Shown: piece by piece, positions 56,439 to 64,000 of the stretch
Layout of the letters: each line of letters starts with the position of its first letter
How positions within the stretch are numbered: position 1 is the stretch's first letter
From: Acinetobacter cumulans
GTDB lineage: Bacteria; Pseudomonadota; Gammaproteobacteria; Pseudomonadales; Moraxellaceae
Length of the DNA: 64,000 bases
Assembly (NCBI RefSeq): GCF_003024525.3
Contig: NZ_CP035934.2
Span: 930,001-994,000 of the forward strand
Direction: 5' to 3'
Translations under genes and position numbers: made by a program
Notes under the pieces: model-generated
The model's input: only the letters and a program-made list of their open reading frames with translations
Database searches by the model: none
Told to the model about the DNA's origin: nothing

Positions 56439-56918
56439 GTGATTCATGTTGTTTTATACGAGCCAGAAATTCCAGCAAATACAGGGAATATCATTCGTTT
56501 ATGTGCCAATACAGGAGCGCAATTACATCTGGTCAAGCCATTAGGTTTTGAGTTAGATGATAAAAAATTGCGTCGTGCTGGATTGGATTATCATGAATGG
56601 GCACACATGAAAGTATGGGAAAATTTTGCTGAGTGTCTAGCACATTTAGATAGCGTAGGCATTGCAGCAGATGCGATTTATCCTTTGACGACCAAAGGGA
56701 CAGAAACGCCACATACTTCTAATTTAAACCGTCCTGTTGCCTTGCTGATGGGGCCAGAAACACGTGGTTTACCTGAAGATGTACGTTTAATGTTCCCACA
56801 GTCTCATTGGATTCGCTTACCAATGGCTGCGAATTCGCGCAGTCTAAATTTATCTAATGCGACGGCTGTGATTTTATACGAAGCATGGCGTCAGCAAGAT
56901 TTTAAAGAACTGGTTTAA
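56439..56918 (+). CDS. trmL: tRNA (cytidine(34)-2'-O)-methyltransferase TrmL
   Basis: A 159-aa SPOUT methyltransferase modifying the wobble base of tRNA-Leu. MIHVVLYEPEIPANTGNIIRL at the start, LMGPETRGLP and the knot-forming IRLPMAANSRSLNLSNATAV at the end are characteristic. Start is GTG 56439. It follows cysG by 36 bp and may share its transcript; a strong terminator follows. Confidence 0.93.
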   Translation: MIHVVLYEPEIPANTGNIIRLCANTGAQLHLVKPLGFELDDKKLRRAGLDYHEWAHMKVWENFAECLAHLDSVGIAADAIYPLTTKGTETPHTSNLNRPVALLMGPETRGLPEDVRLMFPQSHWIRLPMAANSRSLNLSNATAVILYEAWRQQDFKELV

Positions 56919-56926
56919 AACTCCAT

Positions 56927-56956
56927 AAAAAAACCACTCGAAAGAGTGGTTTTTTT
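56927..56956 (+). terminator. Terminator of trmL
   Basis: A perfect 13-bp stem AAAAAAACCACTC / GAGTGGTTTTTTT with GAAA tetraloop. Confidence 0.93.
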
Positions 56957-57087
56957 ATGCCATTTCATAAGCAAAAGGCGGGACTAAAGTTTGTGTTTTA
57001 TGTAAGTAAAATGTGTTGAATATTTTGCTTGATGTTGAAACTGTGTATAACTAAAAACAATAAAAACTGAGCTGATGAGGGATGATT

Positions 57088-57549
57088 TTGAAATATCGCC
57101 AATGGATCAATGTAAGTAGTATGTTGTTCGTTAGTTTTTTGTTCTCTCAGTATGCATCTAGTGCTACAGATAGCGAGCCGAGTGCGAGTGCTACACAAGC
57201 AACAACAACTGTCTCTCCAATCACTTCTGCCGAAATGGAGCAAGGTTTAGCACAAATGATGCAACGTCAGAACCAGCGTATTGAAGATTGGGGGAAGACT
57301 TTGACAGATAAGGACTTTGAACGTAGCTTTTTGTTGGGGCGTCAATTGAATAAAACCAAGCGACAAGAAGTCTGCGGTATTTTTCAACGTACAGTCGATG
57401 AAATGTTTAATAGTGCTGTTACTAATCGTGAACGTTTGAGTGAGCAAGATCAGAAGCTTTTGACCGATCGAAATTTATTTATTCAAAGCTTGGGCTATAA
57501 AGATAATATTGTGGATACGCGCATGGGCTTTAATTGCCGCTTACGTTAA
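57088..57549 (+). CDS. Secreted hypothetical protein
   Basis: A 153-aa exported protein. Start TTG 57088 (MKYRQWINVSSM) is suggested because GAGGG lies 6 nt upstream; ATG 57082 touches that ribosome site and is less likely, though it gives almost the same protein. The signal peptide ends near SQYASSA. The mature part has a Ser/Thr/Ala-rich start and then a charged helical domain (MEQGLAQMMQRQNQRIEDW). Two cysteines lie in EVCGIFQ and FNCRLR. No family recognised. Confidence 0.6.
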   Translation: MKYRQWINVSSMLFVSFLFSQYASSATDSEPSASATQATTTVSPITSAEMEQGLAQMMQRQNQRIEDWGKTLTDKDFERSFLLGRQLNKTKRQEVCGIFQRTVDEMFNSAVTNRERLSEQDQKLLTDRNLFIQSLGYKDNIVDTRMGFNCRLR

Positions 57550-57655
57550 GAAAATATATTACGTAAAGGTTTGAGTGGATATTTTAAAGCAATATTTTTA
57601 GAGAATAGGCACGGAAGAGTCTTTAGATTATTGAGAAGTTAGTTATTTTGAAGTG

Positions 57656-57687
57656 TTCTTTTTCCGTCCCGTTGGACGGAAAAAGAA
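57656..57687. terminator. Bidirectional terminator
   Basis: A perfect 14-bp stem TTCTTTTTCCGTCC / GGACGGAAAAAGAA with loop CGTT between convergent genes. Confidence 0.88.
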
Positions 57688-57722
57688 TTTATTTGATTAA
57701 TTAAGCATGAATTATCTTAAAA

Positions 57723-59111
57723 TTATTCAAATTCATTATGCTGTGGTGCAGGGTGTTTAAAGCCCTTAGTTTTGTAGCCTAAGTACAAGATACCAAACAT
57801 CGCCCACCATAAACCATATTTCAATGCTGTTTCTTCAATCTCTAACCACATGGCAAAGATACTGAGGAAACCACACATTGGGATGACGACAAAACTGAAG
57901 ATATCCTTGAAGTTTTTAGTACGACCATCACGTAGTGCATAGCGTGAAATGACAGAAAGGTTCACAAACGTAAAGGCAGTTAAGGCACCGAAGCTGATCA
58001 TAGAAATCACAATATCAAGATCCATGAAACCAGCAGTTAAAGCAACAACGCCTACAATGATAATGTTATAAGACGGTGTGAAGCTTTTTGGACTGATATG
58101 ACCAAAGATCTTCTTGTTAATTACGCCATCACGACCCATAACATACATTAAACGTGATACACCTGCATGCGCAGAGATCCCTGATGCCATAACGGTAACG
58201 ATTGCAAATGCAAGTACATACGATTGGAATAATGAACCACCAACAAGCAGTAAAATTTCTGGTTGTGTTTCGGCAATATTCTTAAAGTACGTTCCTGGTG
58301 CAGAAGGGAAGTACAATTGCATGAAATAAGTACTGATAATGAAAATTACACCTGCAATCAGCGCTGTTAAGAAAATCGCTTTAGGTAGGGTTTTTTCAGT
58401 ATCTTTGGTTTCTTCAGCCAGTGAACTTAATGAGTCAAAACCGGTAAATGAGAAACACAGTAAAGTTGCACCAGTAATGAGGGCACCAACGCTAGTGAGT
58501 TCATTCCAAAATGGTTCGAGACTCCACAATTGCGCACGTGTTTCTGCTGTAATTGGGCCATCTGCATTGAATCCAGCTTGAAGCTTGCTGTATACCAACC
58601 ACGTAAATGCGCCAATCACGATCAGCTGAATCAATACAATTAAGCTGTTAAAGTTGGCAACAAAGCGTGCACCACGAAGGTTAACACCCGTCATAAATGC
58701 TGTAAGCACAATGACCCAAACCCAATGATTTACAGACGGGAATAATGCTTCAAGATAAATAACGGCCAAAATAATGTTGACCATTGGCGACAATAAATAG
58801 TCAAGCCAAGACGACCAACCCACCATAAAACCGACGTTTGGGTGAATTGACTTTTGTGCGTAGGTATATGCCGAACCCGAAGAAGGGTAGCGACGGATCA
58901 TATGACCATAGCTAATAGACGTAAATAAAATTGCAATTAAAGCAATAATATAAGAGGTAGGCACATGAAAATGACTTTCTTCAGATACTAATCCGAACGT
59001 GTCAAATAAGGTCATCGGTTGGATATAGGCCAAACCAATGATAATGATGTGCCAAAGCCCGAGTGTTTTTTGCAGTTTAGCTGCCGATTGAGTCCCAGAT
59101 AAATTTGTCAA
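57723..59111 (-). CDS. PuuP-like amino acid/polyamine permease (APC family)
   Basis: A 462-aa inner-membrane transporter with about 12 hydrophobic segments. LGLAYIQPMTLFDTFGLVS, GSAYTYAQKSIHPNVGFMVG, CFSFTGFDSLSSLAEET and SRLMYVMGRDG closely follow E. coli PuuP, the putrescine importer, so polyamine or amine uptake is the best guess. No puu catabolic genes are adjacent. An 8-bp dyad (GGATCGTT / AACGATCC) about 50 bp upstream of ATG 59111 could be an operator. Confidence 0.83.
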   Translation of the reverse strand: MTNLSGTQSAAKLQKTLGLWHIIIIGLAYIQPMTLFDTFGLVSEESHFHVPTSYIIALIAILFTSISYGHMIRRYPSSGSAYTYAQKSIHPNVGFMVGWSSWLDYLLSPMVNIILAVIYLEALFPSVNHWVWVIVLTAFMTGVNLRGARFVANFNSLIVLIQLIVIGAFTWLVYSKLQAGFNADGPITAETRAQLWSLEPFWNELTSVGALITGATLLCFSFTGFDSLSSLAEETKDTEKTLPKAIFLTALIAGVIFIISTYFMQLYFPSAPGTYFKNIAETQPEILLLVGGSLFQSYVLAFAIVTVMASGISAHAGVSRLMYVMGRDGVINKKIFGHISPKSFTPSYNIIIVGVVALTAGFMDLDIVISMISFGALTAFTFVNLSVISRYALRDGRTKNFKDIFSFVVIPMCGFLSIFAMWLEIEETALKYGLWWAMFGILYLGYKTKGFKHPAPQHNEFE

Positions 59112-59159
59112 CGGCGTTATCCTCTTAATCGTTGATCAAGGATCAGTCTTATTGTGTCA

Positions 59160-59182
59160 GGATCGTTTGAGACGAACGATCC
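59160..59182. promoter_or_regulatory. Dyad upstream of the PuuP-like gene
   Basis: An inverted repeat GGATCGTT-N7-AACGATCC, 49 bp before the start codon. It may be an operator or leader hairpin; the binding factor is unknown. Confidence 0.3.
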
Positions 59183-59320
59183 CCCCTACATTTTGAAACA
59201 AAAGCGCGCCAATTTACTCCAAGATGTAAATTTTTGCCAGTGATTTTATTTCTTTTCTGAGCAGAAAACATGCCAACTTACATGAAGATAAAGTGAAAGT
59301 CGCTGTTTTTAAGGCTTACA

Positions 59321-59354
59321 GATAAAAGCCTGATGCTTAAAAAAACATCAGGCT
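59321..59354 (-). terminator. Terminator of the Fe-ADH operon
   Basis: A 9-bp stem AGCCTGATG / CATCAGGCT with a T-rich loop. On the minus strand it continues into TTTATC. Confidence 0.75.
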
Positions 59355-59388
59355 GGAATTTTCGCTATATTGGCTTATTTTTCAGTAA

Positions 59389-60573
59389 TTACCAAGCTTT
59401 TTCTAAGATAGTTTTTAAATCTTTGAGTGTTGCTTCTTTCGGATTGTAAATGATCGAACCATCATTTAAAGCCTTTTCTGCAACATCGTCGAGCTGAGCT
59501 TGAGTTACTTTGCCAGTCTCACTCAGTGTACGTGGTAATTTTGTTAGGCTATAGATACGATCACGCATGGCTAAAATAGTTGAAATCGCCTTATCTGCAC
59601 GTAAGTGAGCAGGGGTTTGCGAGTAAATATCTGGGCCAGCAAGTGGAAGTAAAAGATCTGCGATTTTATCGGCATTCACTTCTTTGTTGTATTCCAGTAC
59701 ATAAGGCAAAAATAGATTCATACATAAGCCGTGGGGCAGATGTGCAACTGCACCTAAAGCGTGACCAAGAGAATGTACTAAGCCAACCATCGAGTTTGAA
59801 AATGCAATGCCTGCCATTGTAGATGCTTGAGCTAATTCTAAGCGGCCTTGTGCATCAGTTGGGTTATCCAGTACGTTAAATAAATGATTACTTACCTTTT
59901 TAACGGCTGCTGTTGCATAAGCATCAGAAATTGGATTGGCTGCAAGGCAGGTATAGGCTTCTACTGCATGTGTCATGGCATCCATTGCCGTCATCGCAGT
60001 GAGGTGCGGTGGCAAAGTTTGCGTCATACGCGGATCTAAAATAGCTGCATGTGGCATCAAGTAATAAGATGCAAACGGCATTTTGACATTTTTTTGGTTA
60101 TCGGAAACCACGGCAACCATGGTCACTTCTGAGCCTGTGCCTGATGTGGTTGGAATCACAAAAAAAGGTTTTAAAGGTTTTGGCAGATTATGTGCACCCG
60201 AATATTTCAGCAGGTCATCACCACCTTCAGACACTAAAATATTAGTGGCCTTAGAGGTATCAATGACTGAACCACCACCGACAGCAATAATCGCGTCGCA
60301 ATTGTTATCGCGATAAAGCTGAGCGGCTTTACGTACAGTTTCAAGGCTTGAATCGGGTGGTACATCGTCAAAAATATGCCCAATAACGGCATTTGTAGAT
60401 TCAAAAGCTGCTTCAATCGGTGCTAATAGGTTGTTACTGCGTACGCCTTTGTCTGTAATAATTAAGGGACGAGTAGCACCTAAAGTTGCAAGTTCAAAAG
60501 GGATATGCTCTAGCGCCGCATGCCCAGCAATGACTTTAACTGGACAAAAAAATTCGTAATATGGTTTAGCCAT
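59389..60573 (-). CDS. Iron-containing alcohol dehydrogenase
   Basis: A 394-aa group III NAD(P)-dependent alcohol dehydrogenase. The coenzyme motif GGGSVIDTSKA (about 99-109), TTSGTGSEVT and the metal-binding histidines in AMDAMTHAVEAY and SLGHALGAVAHLPHG are intact. It oxidises or produces medium- to long-chain alcohols in related proteins; the substrate here is not fixed. Its ATG lies 3 bp after the SCP2-like gene stop, so the two are one operon under a palindromic operator shared with the FadL genes. Confidence 0.9.
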   Translation of the reverse strand: MAKPYYEFFCPVKVIAGHAALEHIPFELATLGATRPLIITDKGVRSNNLLAPIEAAFESTNAVIGHIFDDVPPDSSLETVRKAAQLYRDNNCDAIIAVGGGSVIDTSKATNILVSEGGDDLLKYSGAHNLPKPLKPFFVIPTTSGTGSEVTMVAVVSDNQKNVKMPFASYYLMPHAAILDPRMTQTLPPHLTAMTAMDAMTHAVEAYTCLAANPISDAYATAAVKKVSNHLFNVLDNPTDAQGRLELAQASTMAGIAFSNSMVGLVHSLGHALGAVAHLPHGLCMNLFLPYVLEYNKEVNADKIADLLLPLAGPDIYSQTPAHLRADKAISTILAMRDRIYSLTKLPRTLSETGKVTQAQLDDVAEKALNDGSIIYNPKEATLKDLKTILEKAW

Positions 60574-60576
60574 GTG

Positions 60577-61110
60577 TTATGCGCTCCGCTTGAAATAGGA
60601 TTGAGCTACCTTAAGATAGATATTTGCAGCTCCAGTTAATTTTTCTTTTAGGCTTAAATCGCTTGGATATTCTTTGACTGCCAGCTCTGCAACCAGTTTT
60701 GGCAAAATCAGCGCTTCCATTTTATTTAGGCAACGAACCAGTCGAATCGCATAAGAAATATCACCATTAGCAATCATGCGGTCATTGGCAAATGCTTGCG
60801 CAGTACTTTCTTGGAAAGAAAATACTAAAAATGCATGATTAAGATGCTTAAAGGTAATGGTTAAATCTGGCTTTGTTGCTAAATCAGGAACCAATTCTAA
60901 TTGTTTATTTGCCGTCACACGTGCAATGAATGCAGGCCCATTGGGGAATACATTCATTGAGAGTGTGAAATGATCTGGAAACTGAGCGACTTCCTGCTTA
61001 ACTTCTGCATCGACTTGACTCGCCATCACTAAGCCTCTGCCAATCACATCCATCATGAGTTTGACATAGGCTAGCTGCAAAGCGGGCTTGACGGATTTAG
61101 TTGCAATCAC
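60577..61110 (-). CDS. SCP2-like sterol/lipid-binding domain protein
   Basis: A 177-aa protein with a probable SCP2-type lipid-binding domain. ITFKHLNHAFLVFSFQESTAQAFANDRMIANGDIS (about residues 75-110) follows the SCP2 pattern, preceded by a beta-rich N-terminal part (FTLSMNVFPNGPAFIARVTANKQLELV). No catalytic residues are seen, so lipid or alcohol carrying is likely. GTG 61110 is chosen because AAGGGA lies 7 nt upstream; a TTG at 61128 lacks a ribosome site. It is first in an operon with the iron alcohol dehydrogenase. Confidence 0.7.
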   Translation of the reverse strand: MIATKSVKPALQLAYVKLMMDVIGRGLVMASQVDAEVKQEVAQFPDHFTLSMNVFPNGPAFIARVTANKQLELVPDLATKPDLTITFKHLNHAFLVFSFQESTAQAFANDRMIANGDISYAIRLVRCLNKMEALILPKLVAELAVKEYPSDLSLKEKLTGAANIYLKVAQSYFKRSA

Positions 61111-61140
61111 GTATTCATCCCTTTTCAAAATATTATTTAT

Positions 61141-61158
61141 TTAGAGTAAATACTCTAA
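61141..61158. promoter_or_regulatory. Candidate operator TTAGAGTAAATACTCTAA
   Basis: A perfect 18-bp palindrome (8-bp arms, AA centre) 31 bp upstream of the SCP2-like start and overlapping the likely promoter. It shares the GAGTAAATACTC core with the dyads before the three FadL genes. The position suggests repression. Confidence 0.65.
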
Positions 61159-61185
61159 TTTATTTTATGTATGAAAGCAAAGGCT

Positions 61186-61842
61186 TTATTTTTGTTCGAC
61201 CTGAACGTCTTTAAAGTAACCGCTGTTCTGCAATGTTTCAATCATATCGACGCATAAGTTTTCAAATTTAGGGTAGTCTGTTACCAGATCCTGTACGCGG
61301 ACCATTTCTAAACCTGCATAACCGCATGGATTGATGGTATGGAAGCCAAATAAATCACAGTCAATATTCAGTGCTAGTCCGTGATAAGAGCGACCTTTGC
61401 GGATTTTAAAGCCGAGTGAGCCAATTTTACGCTCGTCTACATATACACCGGGTGCATCTGCTTTGGCGTATGCTTCAATGCCATATTTTTTAAGCAGATC
61501 AATCATGAGGTTTTCAGCATAGCTGACCAGAGTACGTACATTCCAGCCTAAGCGATTTAAATCAAACATGAAGTAAGCCACCAATTGACCTGGGCCATGC
61601 CAAGTGACTTGTCCACCGCGATCGCTTTGTACAACGGGGATGTCACTGTGCAATAAAATATGTTCTGGTTTGCCCGCTTGGCCCTGTGTAAGGACATCAT
61701 GATGTTGCAAAATCCACAATTCATCTGGTGTGTGTTCGTCACGTTGTTCGGTCAATTGTTTCATTTCCAGAAAACGCTCTTCATAAGAGGTTAACTGAGT
61801 GTAATGACGAATGATCAGTTGTGGTTTAGCCTCAATCTCCAC
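61186..61842 (-). CDS. lipB: Octanoyltransferase LipB
   Basis: A 218-aa enzyme moving octanoate from acyl-carrier protein to lipoyl domains, the first step of lipoate synthesis. [18 protein letters not shown], the lysine in [25 protein letters not shown] and [10 protein letters not shown] (catalytic Cys) are present. GTG 61842 has AAGGA 8 nt upstream. It lies downstream of ybeD, the usual neighbour, but a terminator separates them. lipA is not in the window. Confidence 0.93.
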   Translation of the reverse strand: MEIEAKPQLIIRHYTQLTSYEERFLEMKQLTEQRDEHTPDELWILQHHDVLTQGQAGKPEHILLHSDIPVVQSDRGGQVTWHGPGQLVAYFMFDLNRLGWNVRTLVSYAENLMIDLLKKYGIEAYAKADAPGVYVDERKIGSLGFKIRKGRSYHGLALNIDCDLFGFHTINPCGYAGLEMVRVQDLVTDYPKFENLCVDMIETLQNSGYFKDVQVEQK

Positions 61843-61951
61843 GATTTTAAGTCCTTAAGGAATGCATGATAAAAATCTATTATAGATAAATTGGATGGGA
61901 TAGGGGACGAGAATGGACAGATTTTGTCTGTTCGTTTGGTGGGGTTTGCAT

Positions 61952-61979
61952 AAAAAAACACGCCCGAAAGCGTGTTTTT
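61952..61979 (-). terminator. Terminator of ybeD
   Basis: A 10-bp stem AAAAACACGC / GCGTGTTTTT with loop CCGAAA and a T run on the minus strand, directly after the ybeD stop. Confidence 0.88.
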
Positions 61980-61980
61980 C

Positions 61981-62277
61981 TTAGAGTGCTGTTTTGATCA
62001 GTGGACAAGCTGCAAGGTCTGCATAGACAGCATGTACTTGCTCAAGTTCTTCAAAACGTAGCTGTGCAGTAATTGAGTGGTATTTCCCTGTCCGTGATGG
62101 TGTTACAGTCATTTTTGCACCATCAAATTCTGGAAAATGTTTCACGAAAATTTCATTTACTGCTTGGCGTAATTCATCGCCTGCATTACCAATGAGTTTA
62201 ATCGGGTAGTCCATTGGGAAGACCCAAAGATGCTCTTGTAATTCACGTGATGGAGTACGATCAGTCATGTCAGTCAT
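61981..62277 (-). CDS. ybeD: YbeD/DUF493 family protein
   Basis: A 98-aa small protein of the YbeD (DUF493) family, an ACT-like fold thought to be regulatory and often encoded beside lipB. EHLWVFPMDYPIKLIGNAGDEL and TPSRTGKYHSITAQLRF are diagnostic. ATG 62277 has GAGGTG upstream; the frame open to 62328 is not used. Adjacent to lipB as in E. coli. Confidence 0.88.
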   Translation of the reverse strand: MTDMTDRTPSRELQEHLWVFPMDYPIKLIGNAGDELRQAVNEIFVKHFPEFDGAKMTVTPSRTGKYHSITAQLRFEELEQVHAVYADLAACPLIKTAL

Positions 62278-62292
62278 AGGACACCTCAATAT

Positions 62293-62321
62293 TAAAAATA
62301 CCTGCAATGTGCAGGTATTTT
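62293..62321 (-). terminator. Terminator of rpoD
   Basis: An 11-bp stem AAAATACCTGC / GCAGGTATTTT with a T run on the minus strand. A second strong hairpin without T run (TATGGGGGA / TCCCCCATA, 62346-62366) lies between it and the rpoD stop. Confidence 0.8.
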
Positions 62322-62394
62322 GATTCATTTGCTACATGCTCTTATTATGGGGGAGCTTCCCCCATATTCAAGCCTGTATTATCCCACTGATGGG

Positions 62395-64000
62395 TTAGTC
62401 ATTCTCAAGGAATGAACGTAAGTGTTCAGAGCGAGAAGGATGACGTAATTTACGTAATGCTTTTGCTTCAATCTGACGGATACGTTCACGTGTTACGTCA
62501 AACTGTTTACCAACTTCTTCCAAAGTGTGGTCGGTAGGCATATCAATACCAAAACGCATTTTCAACACTTTCGCTTCACGTTCAGTCAAGTTTTCCAGTA
62601 CTTCGCGTGTTGCTTCTTTTAAGCCTTCAGATGTTGCGGCATCAATTGGAGAGGTAATGTTACCATCTTCAATGAAATCACCAAGATGCGAATCTTCGTC
62701 ATCGCCAATCGGCGTTTCCATAGAAATCGGCTCTTTGGCAATTTTAAGTACTTTACGTACTTTGACTTCGTCCATTTCTAGACGTTCGCCCAATTCTTCA
62801 GGTGTTGGCTCACGGCCCATTTCTTGAAGCAATTGACGAGATACACGGTTGATCTTGTTAATGGTTTCAATCATGTGCACAGGAATACGAATCGTACGTG
62901 CTTGATCGGCAATAGAACGCGTGATTGCCTGACGAATCCACCATGTTGCATAAGTCGAGAACTTATAACCACGGCGGTATTCAAACTTATCTACCGCTTT
63001 CATCAAGCCGATGTTACCTTCTTGAATCAAGTCGAGGAATTGTAGACCACGGTTGGTATACTTTTTCGCAATCGAGATTACAAGACGTAAGTTCGCTTCA
63101 ACCATTTCTTTTTTAGCACGGCGTGCTTTCGCTTCGCCTACAGCCATACGTTTAGAAATTTCTTTAATTTCTTTAACGCTTAAATTAAGGTCTTTTTCAA
63201 TGTCTGAGATTTTTTGCTGGAAAGCTAAAATATCAGGGCGTACTTTTTCTAAGTAGCCTTTCATTTCTGCAGGTGCTTTCGCAATTTGCTCATCTAACCA
63301 TGCTTGGTTTGATTCTTGACCTGGGAATGAGGTACGGAATTGCGTACGATCCATACGACCACGACGTACTGCATAACGCATCACTTCACGTTCTGAGGTA
63401 CGAATTTGTTCGTGTGTACCGCGAATCATTTCACTAATGATATCAAATAGGCGCGGTGTAAATTTAAACATCATAAACACAGAAGCTAAATCTTCGAGTG
63501 CTTGTTTGCCTTCTTTACTGTTACGACCATGTTTTTCAACCAGTAATTTGGTATTGGTCCACGCATTTTCTAGTTCAGTAAAACGTGCTTTGGCAATTTC
63601 AGGGTCTGGGCCTGAATCACCTTCAGAGTCGTCATCACTTTCAGATTCTTCGTCTTCATCATCATCATCCAATTTTACATCTTTGGTTGATTTGTTTGAT
63701 GATGCATCGTCTTCGTCTAGATCTTCAGACTCATCTTCTAAAACTTCAGGAATATCATCGTCAGTTTCAGGGTCTAGGTAACCCGATAAAATATCAGCAA
63801 GACGACGTTCACCTGCTTCATAATCTTTATATTCTTTTAAAACGACTTCAACTGCGTTTGGCCAATAAGCGATTGAATTTAAAACGTCACGAATACCTTC
63901 TTCGATACGTTTTGCAATGCTAATTTCGCCTTCGCGTGTAAGGAGTTCAACTGTACCCATTTCACGCATATACATACGTACAGGGTCAGTGGTACGGCCT
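62395..64000 (-). CDS. rpoD: RNA polymerase sigma factor RpoD, 5' end beyond window
   Basis: The primary sigma-70 factor. The visible 535 residues start within region 1.2 ([20 protein letters not shown]). They continue through an acidic Asp/Glu/Ser-rich stretch (about residues 80-125 of the visible part), region 2 ([44 protein letters not shown]), region 3 and region 4 ([19 protein letters not shown]). The N-terminal region 1.1 lies off the right edge. The acidic non-conserved insert is normal for gammaproteobacterial RpoD. Confidence 0.97.
   Translation of the reverse strand, partial: GRTTDPVRMYMREMGTVELLTREGEISIAKRIEEGIRDVLNSIAYWPNAVEVVLKEYKDYEAGERRLADILSGYLDPETDDDIPEVLEDESEDLDEDDASSNKSTKDVKLDDDDEDEESESDDDSEGDSGPDPEIAKARFTELENAWTNTKLLVEKHGRNSKEGKQALEDLASVFMMFKFTPRLFDIISEMIRGTHEQIRTSEREVMRYAVRRGRMDRTQFRTSFPGQESNQAWLDEQIAKAPAEMKGYLEKVRPDILAFQQKISDIEKDLNLSVKEIKEISKRMAVGEAKARRAKKEMVEANLRLVISIAKKYTNRGLQFLDLIQEGNIGLMKAVDKFEYRRGYKFSTYATWWIRQAITRSIADQARTIRIPVHMIETINKINRVSRQLLQEMGREPTPEELGERLEMDEVKVRKVLKIAKEPISMETPIGDDEDSHLGDFIEDGNITSPIDAATSEGLKEATREVLENLTEREAKVLKMRFGIDMPTDHTLEEVGKQFDVTRERIRQIEAKALRKLRHPSRSEHLRSFLEND

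Overview
The window is a chromosomal segment of a gammaproteobacterium, almost certainly an Acinetobacter. The efflux genes read as AdeIJK, the lipid A modification locus is ordered pmrC-pmrA-pmrB as in Acinetobacter, and the FadL-type porins, short AT-rich intergenic regions and overall codon use fit. I cannot name the species; the proteins look like homologues of the A. baumannii ones rather than identical copies.

Layout. 1-7 kb: the 5' part of cysH, thrH, then three tandem FadL-type outer-membrane transporter genes on the minus strand. The first of these has a stop codon inside its signal peptide. tRNA-Arg(CCU) follows. 7-17.6 kb: an AroP-like permease, an orphan prpF, ispA, putP, an NfeD/stomatin pair, a patatin-like lipoprotein, a PlsC-like acyltransferase and a PAT-type MFS transporter. 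17.7-23.5 kb: the pmrCAB polymyxin-response operon preceded by direct-repeat PmrA boxes, a PAP2 phosphatase and a HAD hydrolase. 23.7-31 kb: amtB with an NtrC-like box, the gltIJKL glutamate/aspartate ABC transporter and a membrane diguanylate cyclase. 31-34.8 kb: a J-domain-like protein, a repeat element and a complete retron. 34.8-49.6 kb: valS, an SDR, two YbjQ-like proteins, the adeIJK efflux operon with a PAP2 gene upstream, and a Gcr-type membrane protein. 49.6-64 kb: housekeeping genes (ispB, rplU-rpmA, lolA, serS, cysG, trmL, lipB, ybeD, rpoD) plus a PuuP-like permease and an SCP2/iron-alcohol-dehydrogenase pair.

The most notable element is the retron at about 32.3-34.8 kb. A PRTase-like gene and a small winged-helix-like gene overlap by one base. 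They are followed by a non-coding RNA with a perfect 14-nt a1/a2 inverted repeat, a perfect 18-bp msd hairpin and a promoter placed to start at a1, and then by a retron-type reverse transcriptase (YADD, NAxxH, ITG). It is much more AT-rich than its neighbours and lies between a hairpin repeat and the 3' end of valS. This looks like an anti-phage tripartite system of the PRTase class (type III as I recall the classification), with a sequence I do not recognise.

A second original signal is a palindrome of the form GAGTAAANACTC. It occurs once upstream of each of the three fadL-like genes and again, as an 18-bp perfect dyad, upstream of the SCP2/Fe-ADH operon 55 kb away. This suggests one unidentified regulator controlling uptake and oxidation of hydrophobic substrates. 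Other regulatory signals are PmrA boxes before pmrC, an NtrC box before amtB, and many clear hairpin terminators.
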